Source: an uncultured Alphaproteobacteria bacterium (GTDB lineage: Bacteria; Pseudomonadota; Alphaproteobacteria; Caulobacterales; Parvularculaceae). From it: a stretch of DNA of 10,882 nt. The position numbers and the translations under genes were made by a program. The stretch spans positions 1-10,882 of the forward strand of contig CALAZI010000149.1 in the NCBI GenBank assembly GCA_937895955.1. The letters run 5' to 3'. This document shows, one piece after another, positions 1 through 7,398 of this stretch. The notes beneath the pieces are model-generated. The model worked only from the letters and a program-made list of their open reading frames with translations. It searched no databases and was not told the DNA's origin. Numbering within the stretch: the first letter of the stretch is position 1; each line of letters begins with the position of its first letter.

Positions 1-47
1 GCCGCCATCAGCGACAGTAATTCGTCGATTGCGCGCGCCGCCGCCAT
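1..47 (-). CDS. Start of an unidentified leftward gene (partial)
   Basis: Reading leftward from an ATG at 47-45 gives an open frame of 15 codons (MAAARAIDELLSLMA) that runs off the window edge. A good Shine-Dalgarno sequence, GGGAG, lies 8 bases upstream of that ATG, which is the main reason to call a gene. Too little protein is visible for an identification. In several alphaproteobacteria a MarR-type regulator (PetP) lies next to ilvE; that is only a guess from neighbourhood and nothing in these 15 residues proves it. If real, the gene is divergent from ilvE and the 184 bases between them would carry both promoters. Confidence 0.42.
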   Translation of the reverse strand, partial: MAAARAIDELLSLMA

Positions 48-133
48 CCAAAAGGCTCCCGTTTCTGAAACGATCCGCTCACCGAAGCGTCTTCTATGGC
101 GAAAATCGGCGTCCGCCGCCAGATTGGGGGCGG

Positions 134-147
134 AAATTCGCAAATTT
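134..147. promoter_or_regulatory. AT-rich inverted repeat upstream of ilvE, possible operator
   Basis: AAATT and AATTT arms separated by CGCA form a small AT-rich dyad in an otherwise GC-rich leader, between ilvE and the putative leftward gene. Such dyads can be operators for MarR- or Lrp-type regulators, but no binding protein can be assigned from the sequence. A short GC hairpin (arms 159-165 and 170-176, CCGCGCC/GGCGCGG, loop CTGT) follows in the same leader. I see no leader peptide rich in Ile, Leu or Val, so classical ilv attenuation is not supported. Confidence 0.25.
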
Positions 148-231
148 GAAGCCCGCAGCCGCGCCCTGTGGCGCGGGAACCGCGGCGGCGTTATGAGATG
201 GCGAGCCGAATCGCGCGCGGAGGAGACGATC

Positions 232-1155
232 ATGCCGATCACGGAGCAGAAATATATCTGGTCGAACGGGGAGCTGGTCCCCTGGGCCGACGCCAAGGTG
301 CATGTCCTCACCCATGCGCTCCATTACGCAACGGCGGTGTTTGAGGGGATGCGCGCCTATGAGACCAAGCACAAGGGCACGGTGATCTTCCGCAATTTCG
401 AACACATCAAGCGTCTGCACTATTCCGCGCGCGTCTATCGTCTGCCGCTAAAGCACTCGATCGATGAGCTGATGCAGGCCTGCAAGGACGTCGTGCGCGA
501 GAATGGATTGAAGGCCGCCTATATCCGCCCGCTCGTTTTTCTCGGCTATGGCGAGATGGGGATTTCGGCGCCGCATGAGAAATCCGAAACGATCATCGCC
601 GCCTATCCCTGGGGCGCCTATCTCGGCGAGGACGGGCTGAAGAACGGCGTCGACGCCTGCATTTCGAGCTGGCGGCGCCTTGCGCCCGACACAATGCCGG
701 CGGGCGCCAAGGCGGCGGGCAATTATCTCTCAAGCCGGCTTATCGCGCTTGAAGCGCGCGAGCGCGGCTTTGCGGAAGGGATCGGCCTCGACGCGACGGG
801 GCTCGTCAGCGAAGGCGCCGGCGAGAACCTTTTCGTCGTCATGAACGGCAAGATCTACACGCCGCCGGGCTCGGCCTCGATCCTTCTCGGCATCACGCGC
901 GATTCGATCATGACGCTGGCGAAGTCGCGCGGCTATGAGGTGATCGAACAGAACATCTCGCGCGAAATGCTCTATGCGGCGGATGAAATGTTCATGGTCG
1001 GCACGGCCGTTGAGGTGACGCCCGTCAAATCCGTCGACCGCCTGCCGATCGGAACCGGCAACAAGCCGATCACCGAAGAAATCCAGAGCGCGTTTTTCGG
1101 CCTCTTCACCGGCGAGACGCGCGACGAATGGGGCTGGCTCGATCCGGTCGAGTAG
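232..1155 (+). CDS. ilvE: Branched-chain amino acid aminotransferase
   Basis: This 307-residue PLP enzyme of fold class IV catalyses the last reversible step of leucine, isoleucine and valine synthesis, passing the amino group between glutamate and the branched-chain 2-oxo acids in the cytoplasm. The catalytic lysine is K160 in AGAKAAGNYLSS, the same position as in Escherichia coli IlvE. The cofactor-phosphate region SEGAGENL follows at 193-200 and GTAVEVTP at 257-264. The C-terminus, FFGLFTGETRDEWGWLD, closely matches IlvE, and the length is the usual one. The start at 232 is chosen because GGAGGAG at 219-225 sits 6 bases ahead of it and the protein then begins MPITEQKYIW, as expected. The frame stays open upstream to a TTG at 124, but that 36-residue extension has no family counterpart. 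It is first in a close rightward run with the SH3 gene and fxsA. Confidence 0.97.
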   Translation: MPITEQKYIWSNGELVPWADAKVHVLTHALHYATAVFEGMRAYETKHKGTVIFRNFEHIKRLHYSARVYRLPLKHSIDELMQACKDVVRENGLKAAYIRPLVFLGYGEMGISAPHEKSETIIAAYPWGAYLGEDGLKNGVDACISSWRRLAPDTMPAGAKAAGNYLSSRLIALEARERGFAEGIGLDATGLVSEGAGENLFVVMNGKIYTPPGSASILLGITRDSIMTLAKSRGYEVIEQNISREMLYAADEMFMVGTAVEVTPVKSVDRLPIGTGNKPITEEIQSAFFGLFTGETRDEWGWLDPVE

Positions 1156-1161
1156 CGAAAA

Positions 1162-1560
1162 ATGTATATCGACCTCGCCGGCCGCATTGCCGTCGCGATT
1201 GAGGATTATGATCGTCCTTATGACGACCCGATCGCCGTCAAGGCGGGCGACATCGTCACGCCGGATTTTTCGCGCAAGACGGACCTCTTCGGCTGGGTCT
1301 GGTGTTCGGGGCCTGACGGCGGCGAGGGGTGGGCGCCGTTGCAATGGATCGATCGGACGAAGGAGCCCTGGCGCATGGAGCGGGATTTCAGCGCGCTCGA
1401 ACTGACTTTCAGAAAAGGCGATCAACTGTCGCTCCTTTACGGCGAGAGCGGATTCGCGATGGCGCGAACCGAAGACGGGCGCGAGGGCTGGGCGCCGATG
1501 GGTCTGCTGAAGTTGAATCCGATGGGTCTGCTGAAGTTGAATGAAGATAAGGCCGGGTGA
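1162..1560 (+). CDS. Tandem SH3-domain protein, cytoplasmic
   Basis: The 132-residue product appears to be two SH3-like domains in a row. Residues about 9-64 contain AIEDYDRP, AGDIV, WVWCSGPDGGEGWAPL and a closing WID. Residues about 71-118 repeat the plan with an FRKGD turn and REGWAPM. The paired GEGWAPL and REGWAPM segments mark the conserved Trp and Pro of the SH3 fold. There is no signal peptide or membrane segment, so a cytoplasmic binding protein is likely; the partner is unknown. The gene starts 6 bases after the ilvE stop with only a weak ribosome site, so it probably depends on ilvE translation. The C-terminus carries a perfect duplication: residues 112-119 (PMGLLKLN) recur at 120-127 with identical DNA. 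No enzymatic motif is visible. Confidence 0.8.
   Translation: MYIDLAGRIAVAIEDYDRPYDDPIAVKAGDIVTPDFSRKTDLFGWVWCSGPDGGEGWAPLQWIDRTKEPWRMERDFSALELTFRKGDQLSLLYGESGFAMARTEDGREGWAPMGLLKLNPMGLLKLNEDKAG
1495..1542 (+). repeat. Perfect 24-base tandem duplication inside the SH3 gene
   Basis: Bases 1495-1518 and 1519-1542 are identical (each begins ccgatgggtctg and ends aagttgaat). The unit is eight codons and keeps the reading frame, so the protein gains a second PMGLLKLN after its final SH3 strand. The absence of any silent difference suggests a recent slippage or duplication event. Confidence 0.97.
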
Positions 1561-1564
1561 AGCG

Positions 1565-2035
1565 ATGAGCGTCGGCCTGATCCTTTTCATTCTCTTTGTC
1601 GTCGTCCCGATCCTCGAGATCGCCGCCTTCATTCAGATCGGCGGGGCTATCGGAATGGTTCCGACCCTGCTCGGCTGCGTCGTGACGGCGGTGATCGGCG
1701 CCTATCTCGTCCGCCTGCAAGGGTTCGGCGTTCTGATGAAGGCGCAGGCGGCGCTTGCGCGCGATGAATTGCCGGTCGATCAGCTTGCGCATGGCGCGTT
1801 TATCCTCATCGCCGGCGTATTGCTGATGACGCCCGGTTACGTCACTGACGCCATGGGATTTATTCTCTTAATTCCGGCGGCGCGCATGCGGATCGCGCAT
1901 TGGGTCATCGATTATTTCAAACGCAACGCGACTGTTCGCGTCGTGCGGCCCGGATGGGGCGACGCGCCGCGCGATGACGGCGCGGGCGTTATCATTGACG
2001 GCGAGGCGATCGAGATTGACGACGATCAGCGCTGA
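1565..2035 (+). CDS. fxsA: FxsA family inner-membrane protein
   Basis: This 156-residue membrane protein matches the FxsA family in length and motifs. In E. coli, extra FxsA relieves the exclusion of phage T7 by the F plasmid PifA protein; its normal role is not well defined. Hydrophobic segments cover about residues 4-24, 28-50 and 76-105. Family signatures are P15..E18 in VVVPILEIAAF, GGAIG at 26-30, and LLMTPGYVTDAMGF at 86-99, followed by LLIPAAR. The tail after about residue 120 is polar and acidic, probably cytosolic. The start at 1565 is preferred over an in-frame ATG at 1541, because the latter overlaps the end of the SH3 gene and would add eight polar residues before the membrane segment. 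It begins 4 bases after the SH3 stop. Its 3' end overlaps the convergent P450 gene by 10 bases. Confidence 0.92.
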   Translation: MSVGLILFILFVVVPILEIAAFIQIGGAIGMVPTLLGCVVTAVIGAYLVRLQGFGVLMKAQAALARDELPVDQLAHGAFILIAGVLLMTPGYVTDAMGFILLIPAARMRIAHWVIDYFKRNATVRVVRPGWGDAPRDDGAGVIIDGEAIEIDDDQR

Positions 2036-3408
2036 CGCGCGCGCGCCATGATCGGCGTCGAGGGCTGCAGCGTGATCCTGAGGATCGGGACCGGCGGCGT
2101 CGCGGCGACATGGTCGATGCGCATGGCCGAGAGGAATGTCGCGAGCGCGATCGTCATTTCCTGCATCGAAAAACTGGCGCCGATGCAAACGCGCGGGCCG
2201 ACGCCGAAGGGAAGGAACTGAAAGCGATCGATCGCCGCGCCTTCCTCGCTGAGAAAGCGGGTCGGATCGAAAAGGCCGGGATCGCGCCAAAGCGTTTCCT
2301 GGCGGTGCAGCAGCCATGGCGACATATGCGCTTCGGTTCCGGGCCCTATATCAATATCGCCGACCCTGTCCGCGCCAATCGCCTCGCGCGCCAGATGCGG
2401 CGCGGGCGGATAAAGCCGCAGGGTCTCCTTGATCACCGCTTCAAGGAACGGCAGGGCGTCCGCCCATTTCTCCGGGTGATCGGGGTCGAGCGCGGCCGCG
2501 TCAAGCTCAGCTTCGACGCGCGCGCGGATATCCGGCGCCTCGCTCAGCGCATAGAGCGCCCAGGCGAGCGCGCGCGCCGTCGTCTCATGCCCCGCCGTCA
2601 GAAAGGTCAGGAGATTGTCGATGACGCCGTCATCGCCGAGCGGCGTTCCTTCCTCGACGCCCGCCTGCATCAGCAGCGACAGGAAATCGGCAGGTTCGGC
2701 TGATGCGGCGCTCTTGCGGCGGCGCTCAAGGATGGCGCGCACCTGTTCGCGCAAATCCTCAACCACGGGCGAAAGATCGGCGCGTCCGATGCGCGGCACG
2801 AAGGAGGGCGCGCGCAGGAGGTCGAAGGGATGCGGCGTGCCGCCGATATCGAGCAGGCGCGTCACATTGCGCGAAAAACGCGCGCGATCGAAATCGCCTT
2901 CTTCTGAGAACAGGCAGGCGATGAGGACATCGAGCGCGAAATCAAGCATCTCATCGCGCAGCGAAAACGCCGCGTCGCCGCGCATGAGAATTCTGTCGCG
3001 GCGAGTTTCCGCCTCCGCACGCATTGCGGCGGCGAAGCCGGCGACCCGGCGCGGCGTGAAAATCGGCGTCAGCGCGCGCCGCGTCGTCTTCCAGACAGCG
3101 CCTTCGGCGACGATGAGCCCGTCACGCAAGGCGGGTTTCAGCAGCGTCAGTCGCAATTGCTGCAGCCGGTAATTCGCCGCATTCGTCACGAAGCAATGAC
3201 GGATCGCTTGCGGGTCGTTGAGAATGACGTAGCGCCGGCCGAGAAAATCAAGCGGGATGACCGGCGTCCTGAAGGCGCGCGGACCCCATGTTTCCAGCGG
3301 ATTGCGCGCCATCGATCGGAAATAGGTGACGAGCCCGAAGGGGCTCGCCACGATTTCCTCGCCTCTCAGCGGCGGCGTCGGCGGGTAAAAGGCGCGCGCC
3401 TCGCTCAT
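2026..3408 (-). CDS. Cytochrome P450
   Basis: This is a 460-residue soluble-type bacterial P450, a heme monooxygenase that uses O2 and electrons from a redox partner to oxidise an organic substrate. All family hallmarks are present. WKTTR at 106-110 is the C-helix heme-propionate contact, and AGHETT at 272-277 is the oxygen-activating I-helix. ETLR (E328, R331) is the ExxR motif, DPTRF at 381-385 precedes the meander, and FGVGPRVCIG at 401-410 holds the heme-ligating C408. There is no signal peptide or membrane anchor. The I-helix and heme loop look more like fatty-acid or CYP4/CYP102-type enzymes than the short camphor-type proteins, but the substrate cannot be read from sequence. No ferredoxin or reductase gene is nearby. 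The ATG overlaps the phosphatase stop as ATGA, so the two are probably cotranscribed and translationally coupled. Confidence 0.95.
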   Translation of the reverse strand: MSEARAFYPPTPPLRGEEIVASPFGLVTYFRSMARNPLETWGPRAFRTPVIPLDFLGRRYVILNDPQAIRHCFVTNAANYRLQQLRLTLLKPALRDGLIVAEGAVWKTTRRALTPIFTPRRVAGFAAAMRAEAETRRDRILMRGDAAFSLRDEMLDFALDVLIACLFSEEGDFDRARFSRNVTRLLDIGGTPHPFDLLRAPSFVPRIGRADLSPVVEDLREQVRAILERRRKSAASAEPADFLSLLMQAGVEEGTPLGDDGVIDNLLTFLTAGHETTARALAWALYALSEAPDIRARVEAELDAAALDPDHPEKWADALPFLEAVIKETLRLYPPAPHLAREAIGADRVGDIDIGPGTEAHMSPWLLHRQETLWRDPGLFDPTRFLSEEGAAIDRFQFLPFGVGPRVCIGASFSMQEMTIALATFLSAMRIDHVAATPPVPILRITLQPSTPIMARARQR

Positions 3409-4952
3409 TTTTTCGCGGCGCGGCTCCGCAGGGCGAGGGCGTCGTCGATGACGTGGAACACATAGCTCTGTTCGACGACGCCGCCGAAGAGATAGGCGTG
3501 CGGCCCCTTGGCGTAGATCGTCACATCCTGTCCGCCATGCGTTTCCGAGCGCGTCGGCACCGTTGATTGCTGCTTGTAATTGAGATCGGCGACTTCTTCG
3601 GCCGTCGGTTCATGGCGCTCGCCCTTCGCCGGCTGGCCGGGGAGGATAGAGCCCGGCCCATTGGCGTAGCCGAGCGTCGTATAGACCTTGCCGTCTGTGG
3701 CGAGGGCGTAACCATCGCGCTGCCTTTCGTCTTCCGGCGATGCGTTGACGAGCCCGAGAATGTTATTTCCTTTCCGCGGATAGCCGGCGAAAGAGAGCGT
3801 GTGGCCGTGATCGGCGGTGACGATGATAAGCGTGTCGGAATCATCAGTCATGGCGTCGGCCGCCGCGACCGCTTCGGCGTAAATCTGCGCGTCCCTCAGC
3901 GCGCGCGCGGCGTTGCCGTCGTGATGCGCGTGATCGACGCGCCCGCCCTCGACCATCAGGAAAAAACCGTCCGGGTCGCGCTTCAGAATATCGATCGACT
4001 TTTCCGTCATTTCGACAAGCGAGGGTTCGCCGGCGATGTCGCCGGCGCGATCGGCTTCGTACTTCATGACAGACGGTTCGAAGAGGCCGAGCACTTTCGG
4101 CGCCTTCGCGGGATCGACGGCGTCGAATCCTTCCTTGTTCCAGACATAATGACGATTATTTCCCTTCGCGGCCCATTCCGCCGTCAGGTCGCGCCCGTCG
4201 CGTCGCGCGCCCATTATCGCCGCCTCTTCCGGGTCCGCCGTCTCAACGGGAAGGAAAGGTCTGCGCCCGCCGCCGAGCGCAACCTCAAGGCCGTCGCCTT
4301 CTGGAAACTCAATCAGCTGCCGCGCGATATCCTTGCAGCCGTTCTCAACCGCTTCCGGCGGCAATGCGCTGTCCGCCTGCCAGCTGCGCTCGGCGGCGTG
4401 GGCGTAGAACGCCGCCGGCGTCGCATCGGTCAAAAGCGATGTCGAGACGACGCCGGTCGCCATGCCGATGCGTTCGGCGAGTTCGCCGACTGTTAAGACC
4501 ATCGCGTTTTTGGATGAGGCGCAATTTCCGGTGACGACATTGTCGTTCAACGAGAGCACGCCGATCTTCGTCTTGACGCCGGTCGCCATCGCCGAGGCGG
4601 TGCCGGCGCTGTCAGGCGTTTGCGCATCCGTGTTGTAGGTCTTCGACATGGCGAGATGCGGGAAGCGTTCAAAGCTGAGGAAATTTTCCTCTCCTTCTTC
4701 GCCGCGCGACTGGCCGTCATAAATGCGCGCCGCCGCAACTGTCGTCGGGTCCATGCCGTCGGCGATGAAGAGAATGACGTTCTTCGCCCGTTTCGTAATG
4801 GGCTTGATTGCGCGGCGGGCGGCGAGCGTCGCCTGGCCGTCGACGAAATAGGGATCGACCGACGGGGCATCCTTCGCGGCCGTCTGGGCGCAGGCGGGAA
4901 GCGCGACGAAGGGAAGAGCGACGGCGAGAAGCAGGCGGCGACGCAAAATCAT
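3405..4952 (-). CDS. Exported alkaline phosphatase (PhoA superfamily)
   Basis: The 515-residue product is a metal-dependent phosphomonoesterase, predicted to release phosphate from organic esters outside the inner membrane. The N-terminus (MILRRRLLLAVALPFVALPACA) is an export signal. Cleavage after ACA would give a periplasmic enzyme; LPAC could also be a weak lipobox, so anchoring is open. Active-site residues align with E. coli PhoA: D65 in IADGMD (D51), nucleophile S115 in TPDSAGTA (S102), D176 and T178 in TDATPAAF (D153, T155), E335, D340 and H344 in MVEGGRVDHAHHD (E322, D327, H331), D381-H382 in TADHGH (D369, H370) and H472 in ETHGGQD (H412). H341 takes the place of PhoA K328, a known variant among phosphatases. 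It is upstream in a two-gene unit with the P450. I found no convincing Pho box before it, so phosphate control is unproven. Confidence 0.95.
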   Translation of the reverse strand: MILRRRLLLAVALPFVALPACAQTAAKDAPSVDPYFVDGQATLAARRAIKPITKRAKNVILFIADGMDPTTVAAARIYDGQSRGEEGEENFLSFERFPHLAMSKTYNTDAQTPDSAGTASAMATGVKTKIGVLSLNDNVVTGNCASSKNAMVLTVGELAERIGMATGVVSTSLLTDATPAAFYAHAAERSWQADSALPPEAVENGCKDIARQLIEFPEGDGLEVALGGGRRPFLPVETADPEEAAIMGARRDGRDLTAEWAAKGNNRHYVWNKEGFDAVDPAKAPKVLGLFEPSVMKYEADRAGDIAGEPSLVEMTEKSIDILKRDPDGFFLMVEGGRVDHAHHDGNAARALRDAQIYAEAVAAADAMTDDSDTLIIVTADHGHTLSFAGYPRKGNNILGLVNASPEDERQRDGYALATDGKVYTTLGYANGPGSILPGQPAKGERHEPTAEEVADLNYKQQSTVPTRSETHGGQDVTIYAKGPHAYLFGGVVEQSYVFHVIDDALALRSRAAKK

Positions 4953-4968
4953 ATCGGTTCTTTCTATG

Positions 4969-4989
4969 GAACTGGGCGACTGAACTGGG
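4969..4989. promoter_or_regulatory. Direct GAACTGGG repeats upstream of the phosphatase
   Basis: GAACTGGG occurs at 4969-4976 and again at 4982-4989, a 13-base period, in the 128-base gap shared by the divergent phosphatase and acylase genes. The first copy begins 17 bases from the phosphatase start codon. It could be a regulator site covering the phosphatase leader, but two copies of an 8-mer can arise by chance and no known consensus fits. No clear -35/-10 pair stands out in the gap. Confidence 0.25.
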
Positions 4990-5080
4990 ATCGTGACTCG
5001 ATCAGGCTGACGAATGAGAGCATCATTAAGTGGCGCTGATTTGCAAGTAAGGCTGAAATGATGCGGGACGAGACGCTATT

Positions 5081-7252
5081 ATGTTGAAAATCCTCATTCG
5101 AATCGCCGCGACTATAGGCGCGCTGGCGGCGCTCGCAGCGATCGGCGGCGCGCTTTATCTCGCGACCCCGGCGCCGCCGCCATTCGACCGCAAGGCGGCG
5201 ATTGAGGCGGCGAAGGCCTATGACGCGCGGGTGATCCGCGACAAATGGGGCGTTCCGCATATTTACGGCGCGCGCGATGCTGATGTCGCCTTCGGCCTCG
5301 CCTACGCCCACGCCGAAGACGACTGGAAAACCTTTGAAGAGGTCATCCTGTTTTCCCGCGGACGCCTTGCGCAGCAAACGGGCAAGGACGCCGCCGTCAC
5401 CGATTATCTGATCGCCGCGCTCGGCGCCAATGACGCGATCGCCGCGAAATACGACAAGGATTTGTCGCGCGCGACCCGCTCGATGCTAGCGGGCTATGCG
5501 GCGGGTCTCAATTTCTATTGCGCGGAAAAGAAAAAACGCTGCGCCGCCGCTGCAACGCCGGTGACGGAGCAGGACATCGTCGCCGGCTTCGCCGCGCGCA
5601 CGCCGTTCTTTTACGGGCTCGAAGAAGAGCTGAAGAAAATCTTCGAAGAAGACGAGGAACGCGCCGCCGGTCTCGACTGGCTGAAGACGGCGTTCCTGCG
5701 CATTGACGATGCGGCGGAGCTCGGCTCGAACGCGATGGCGGTGTCGCCGGCGCGCTCGGCGGACGGCGCGACGCGGCTGATGGTGAATTCGCATCAGCCT
5801 TTCACCGGCCCTGTCGCCTGGTATGAGGCGCGCGTCAAATCGGGCGAAGGCTGGGACATGATCGGCGGCGTCTTTCCGGGCTCGCCGGTGATCCTGCACG
5901 GCGTCGGCCCTGACCACGGATGGGCGTTCACGGTCAACAAGCCCGACCTTGTCGATGTCTATGCGCTTGAGGTGGACGACCCTGAAAAGCCGATGAAATA
6001 CCGCTTCGCCGGCGGCTGGCGCGATTTCGAGCGCGGCGCGGCGAAATTTCGCGTGAAATTATGGGGACCGTTCAGCCTGCCGGTGACGCGCGCGACCTAT
6101 CGCACCGTTCACGGCCCCGCCTTTAAAACGCCGAACGGCTGGCGCGCGGTCGCATTCGCCGGCGACGGCGACATTCGCGCGGTCGAGCAATGGCGGCGCT
6201 TGAACAAGGCGAAGAATTTTGAAGACTGGGTGCGCGCCATGACGATGCAGGCGATCCCTTCCTTCAACGTCGTTTTCGCCGATCGCGCAGGGTCTATCGC
6301 CTATTTCTACAATATGGCGGCGCCGGCGAGGGCCGGCGATTGGGACTGGTCGAAAACCGCGCCCGGCGACCGCGCCGATCTTGTCTGGACCGGCGTCGTT
6401 CCCTTCGCCGCCAATCCGCGCGTCGTCAACCCGGCGTCCGGTTTCGTCGTCAACGCCAATAACGAACCGTGGCACGCCTCAGCGCCGGAGGATAGTCCGA
6501 AAGCGGATGACTTTCCCGAAGAACTTGGCGTGCGCGCCCGCTCGACCAATCGCGGTCTGCGCGAGCAGGAGCTTTACGGCGCCGATCCGTCGATCACGGG
6601 CGAGGAATTCATCGCCTACAAATTCGATGATTCCTACGCCGCGGATTCGAATTTGCGCCGGCTGATCGCCGCGACGCTCGAGGATCCCGCGATCGCCGGC
6701 GATGCGGCGCTGGCGCCGGCGCTTGATGTCTTGCGGTCATGGAACGGCTCGGCGCGCCGCGATGATCGCGGCGCGGCGCTGGCGATCGCATTCGGCCGCA
6801 ATGCGCTCGGCATTTTGCTCGATGGCGACGGCGCGGAATATCCCGATCCCCGTGCGGCGCTCGAAAAAGCCGCTGCAGATTTGACCGCCGGCTTCGGCCG
6901 GCTCGATCCTGAATGGGGCGCGGTCAATCGTCTCAAACGCGGCGATATCGATCTGCCGCTCGACGGCGGACCCGACACGTTGCGCGCGATCTACGTTCTT
7001 TCCGATTTCGCTGACGGGGCCGGCGAGGCGATCGCCGGCGACACTTATATCATGATTGCGGAGTGGATGCCGGACGGAAGCCGCACGCTCAGAACGGTTC
7101 ACCAGTTCGGCGCCGCGACGCTCGACGAGACTTCGCCGCATTACGCCGATCAGGCGCCGCTATTCGCTGAGGAGCAATGGAAAACGCCGGCGATGGATTT
7201 GCGCGCGCTCGAAGCCGAAGCGACGCGCGATTACCGGCCGGGCAGGGAATAG
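5081..7252 (+). CDS. Penicillin/acyl-homoserine-lactone acylase-type Ntn hydrolase
   Basis: This 723-residue precursor belongs to the penicillin amidase family, whose members cleave themselves into two chains and hydrolyse amide-linked acyl groups outside the cytoplasm. Residues about 5-28 form a hydrophobic export or anchor segment. The predicted cleavage is before S216 in LGSNAMAV, which becomes the N-terminal nucleophile of the beta chain. Spacing of further catalytic residues matches PvdQ: H238 in NSHQP is beta position 23 and V285 in WAFTV is beta position 70. An Asn in VVNANNEPW (460 or 461) is the likely oxyanion residue. The motif GVPHIYG at 57-63 is typical of the alpha chain. The substrate could be acyl-homoserine lactones, a lipopeptide, a beta-lactam or another amide; sequence alone does not decide. 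A modest ribosome site (GAGA, 7 bases before the ATG) precedes it. It is divergent from the phosphatase and not in an operon. Confidence 0.93.
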   Translation: MLKILIRIAATIGALAALAAIGGALYLATPAPPPFDRKAAIEAAKAYDARVIRDKWGVPHIYGARDADVAFGLAYAHAEDDWKTFEEVILFSRGRLAQQTGKDAAVTDYLIAALGANDAIAAKYDKDLSRATRSMLAGYAAGLNFYCAEKKKRCAAAATPVTEQDIVAGFAARTPFFYGLEEELKKIFEEDEERAAGLDWLKTAFLRIDDAAELGSNAMAVSPARSADGATRLMVNSHQPFTGPVAWYEARVKSGEGWDMIGGVFPGSPVILHGVGPDHGWAFTVNKPDLVDVYALEVDDPEKPMKYRFAGGWRDFERGAAKFRVKLWGPFSLPVTRATYRTVHGPAFKTPNGWRAVAFAGDGDIRAVEQWRRLNKAKNFEDWVRAMTMQAIPSFNVVFADRAGSIAYFYNMAAPARAGDWDWSKTAPGDRADLVWTGVVPFAANPRVVNPASGFVVNANNEPWHASAPEDSPKADDFPEELGVRARSTNRGLREQELYGADPSITGEEFIAYKFDDSYAADSNLRRLIAATLEDPAIAGDAALAPALDVLRSWNGSARRDDRGAALAIAFGRNALGILLDGDGAEYPDPRAALEKAAADLTAGFGRLDPEWGAVNRLKRGDIDLPLDGGPDTLRAIYVLSDFADGAGEAIAGDTYIMIAEWMPDGSRTLRTVHQFGAATLDETSPHYADQAPLFAEEQWKTPAMDLRALEAEATRDYRPGRE

Positions 7253-7278
7253 GATCTGAAGTGATCCTTGCAACCCAG

Positions 7279-7352
7279 CCGCTCACCGCGGCGAAAGCCG
7301 GGGCCCAGCAAAAAATGCAAATAAGGATCCCGGCTTTCGCCGGGATGAGCGG
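7279..7352. repeat. REP-like inverted repeat, possible acylase terminator
   Basis: Two 28-base arms (7279-7306 and 7325-7352) are reverse complements with four mismatches around a shared core of GGCGAAAGCCGGG, separated by an 18-base A-rich loop. The core resembles the short palindromic units (CCCGGCTTTCGCCGGGAT and relatives) scattered between genes in many proteobacteria, so this is probably one paired REP/BIME-type element. It begins 27 bases after the acylase stop and would fold into a strong hairpin in RNA from either strand. It lacks a T tract after the stem, so it is not a textbook intrinsic terminator. Confidence 0.75.
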
Positions 7353-7398
7353 GTTGAATTCCAGTTAGGCGTCAATTCGACATGGAGAATTAGTGGGG

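Noticed and set aside
124..231. N-terminal extension of the aminotransferase from a TTG at 124
   Set aside because: The extra 36 residues are Arg-rich and absent from the family, and GGAGGAG correctly positions the ATG at 232.
730..1632. 300-codon open frame on the minus strand across ilvE and the SH3 gene
   Set aside because: It is antisense to two well-supported genes, has low-complexity Arg/Asp-rich composition and no family features; long shadow frames are common in GC-rich DNA.
3567..4496. 309-codon open frame on the plus strand inside the phosphatase gene
   Set aside because: It is antisense to a phosphatase with every catalytic residue in place and shows no recognisable domain.
4953..5080. 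Pho box upstream of the alkaline phosphatase
   Set aside because: No pair of TGTCAT-like half-sites with 11-base periodicity is present on either strand.
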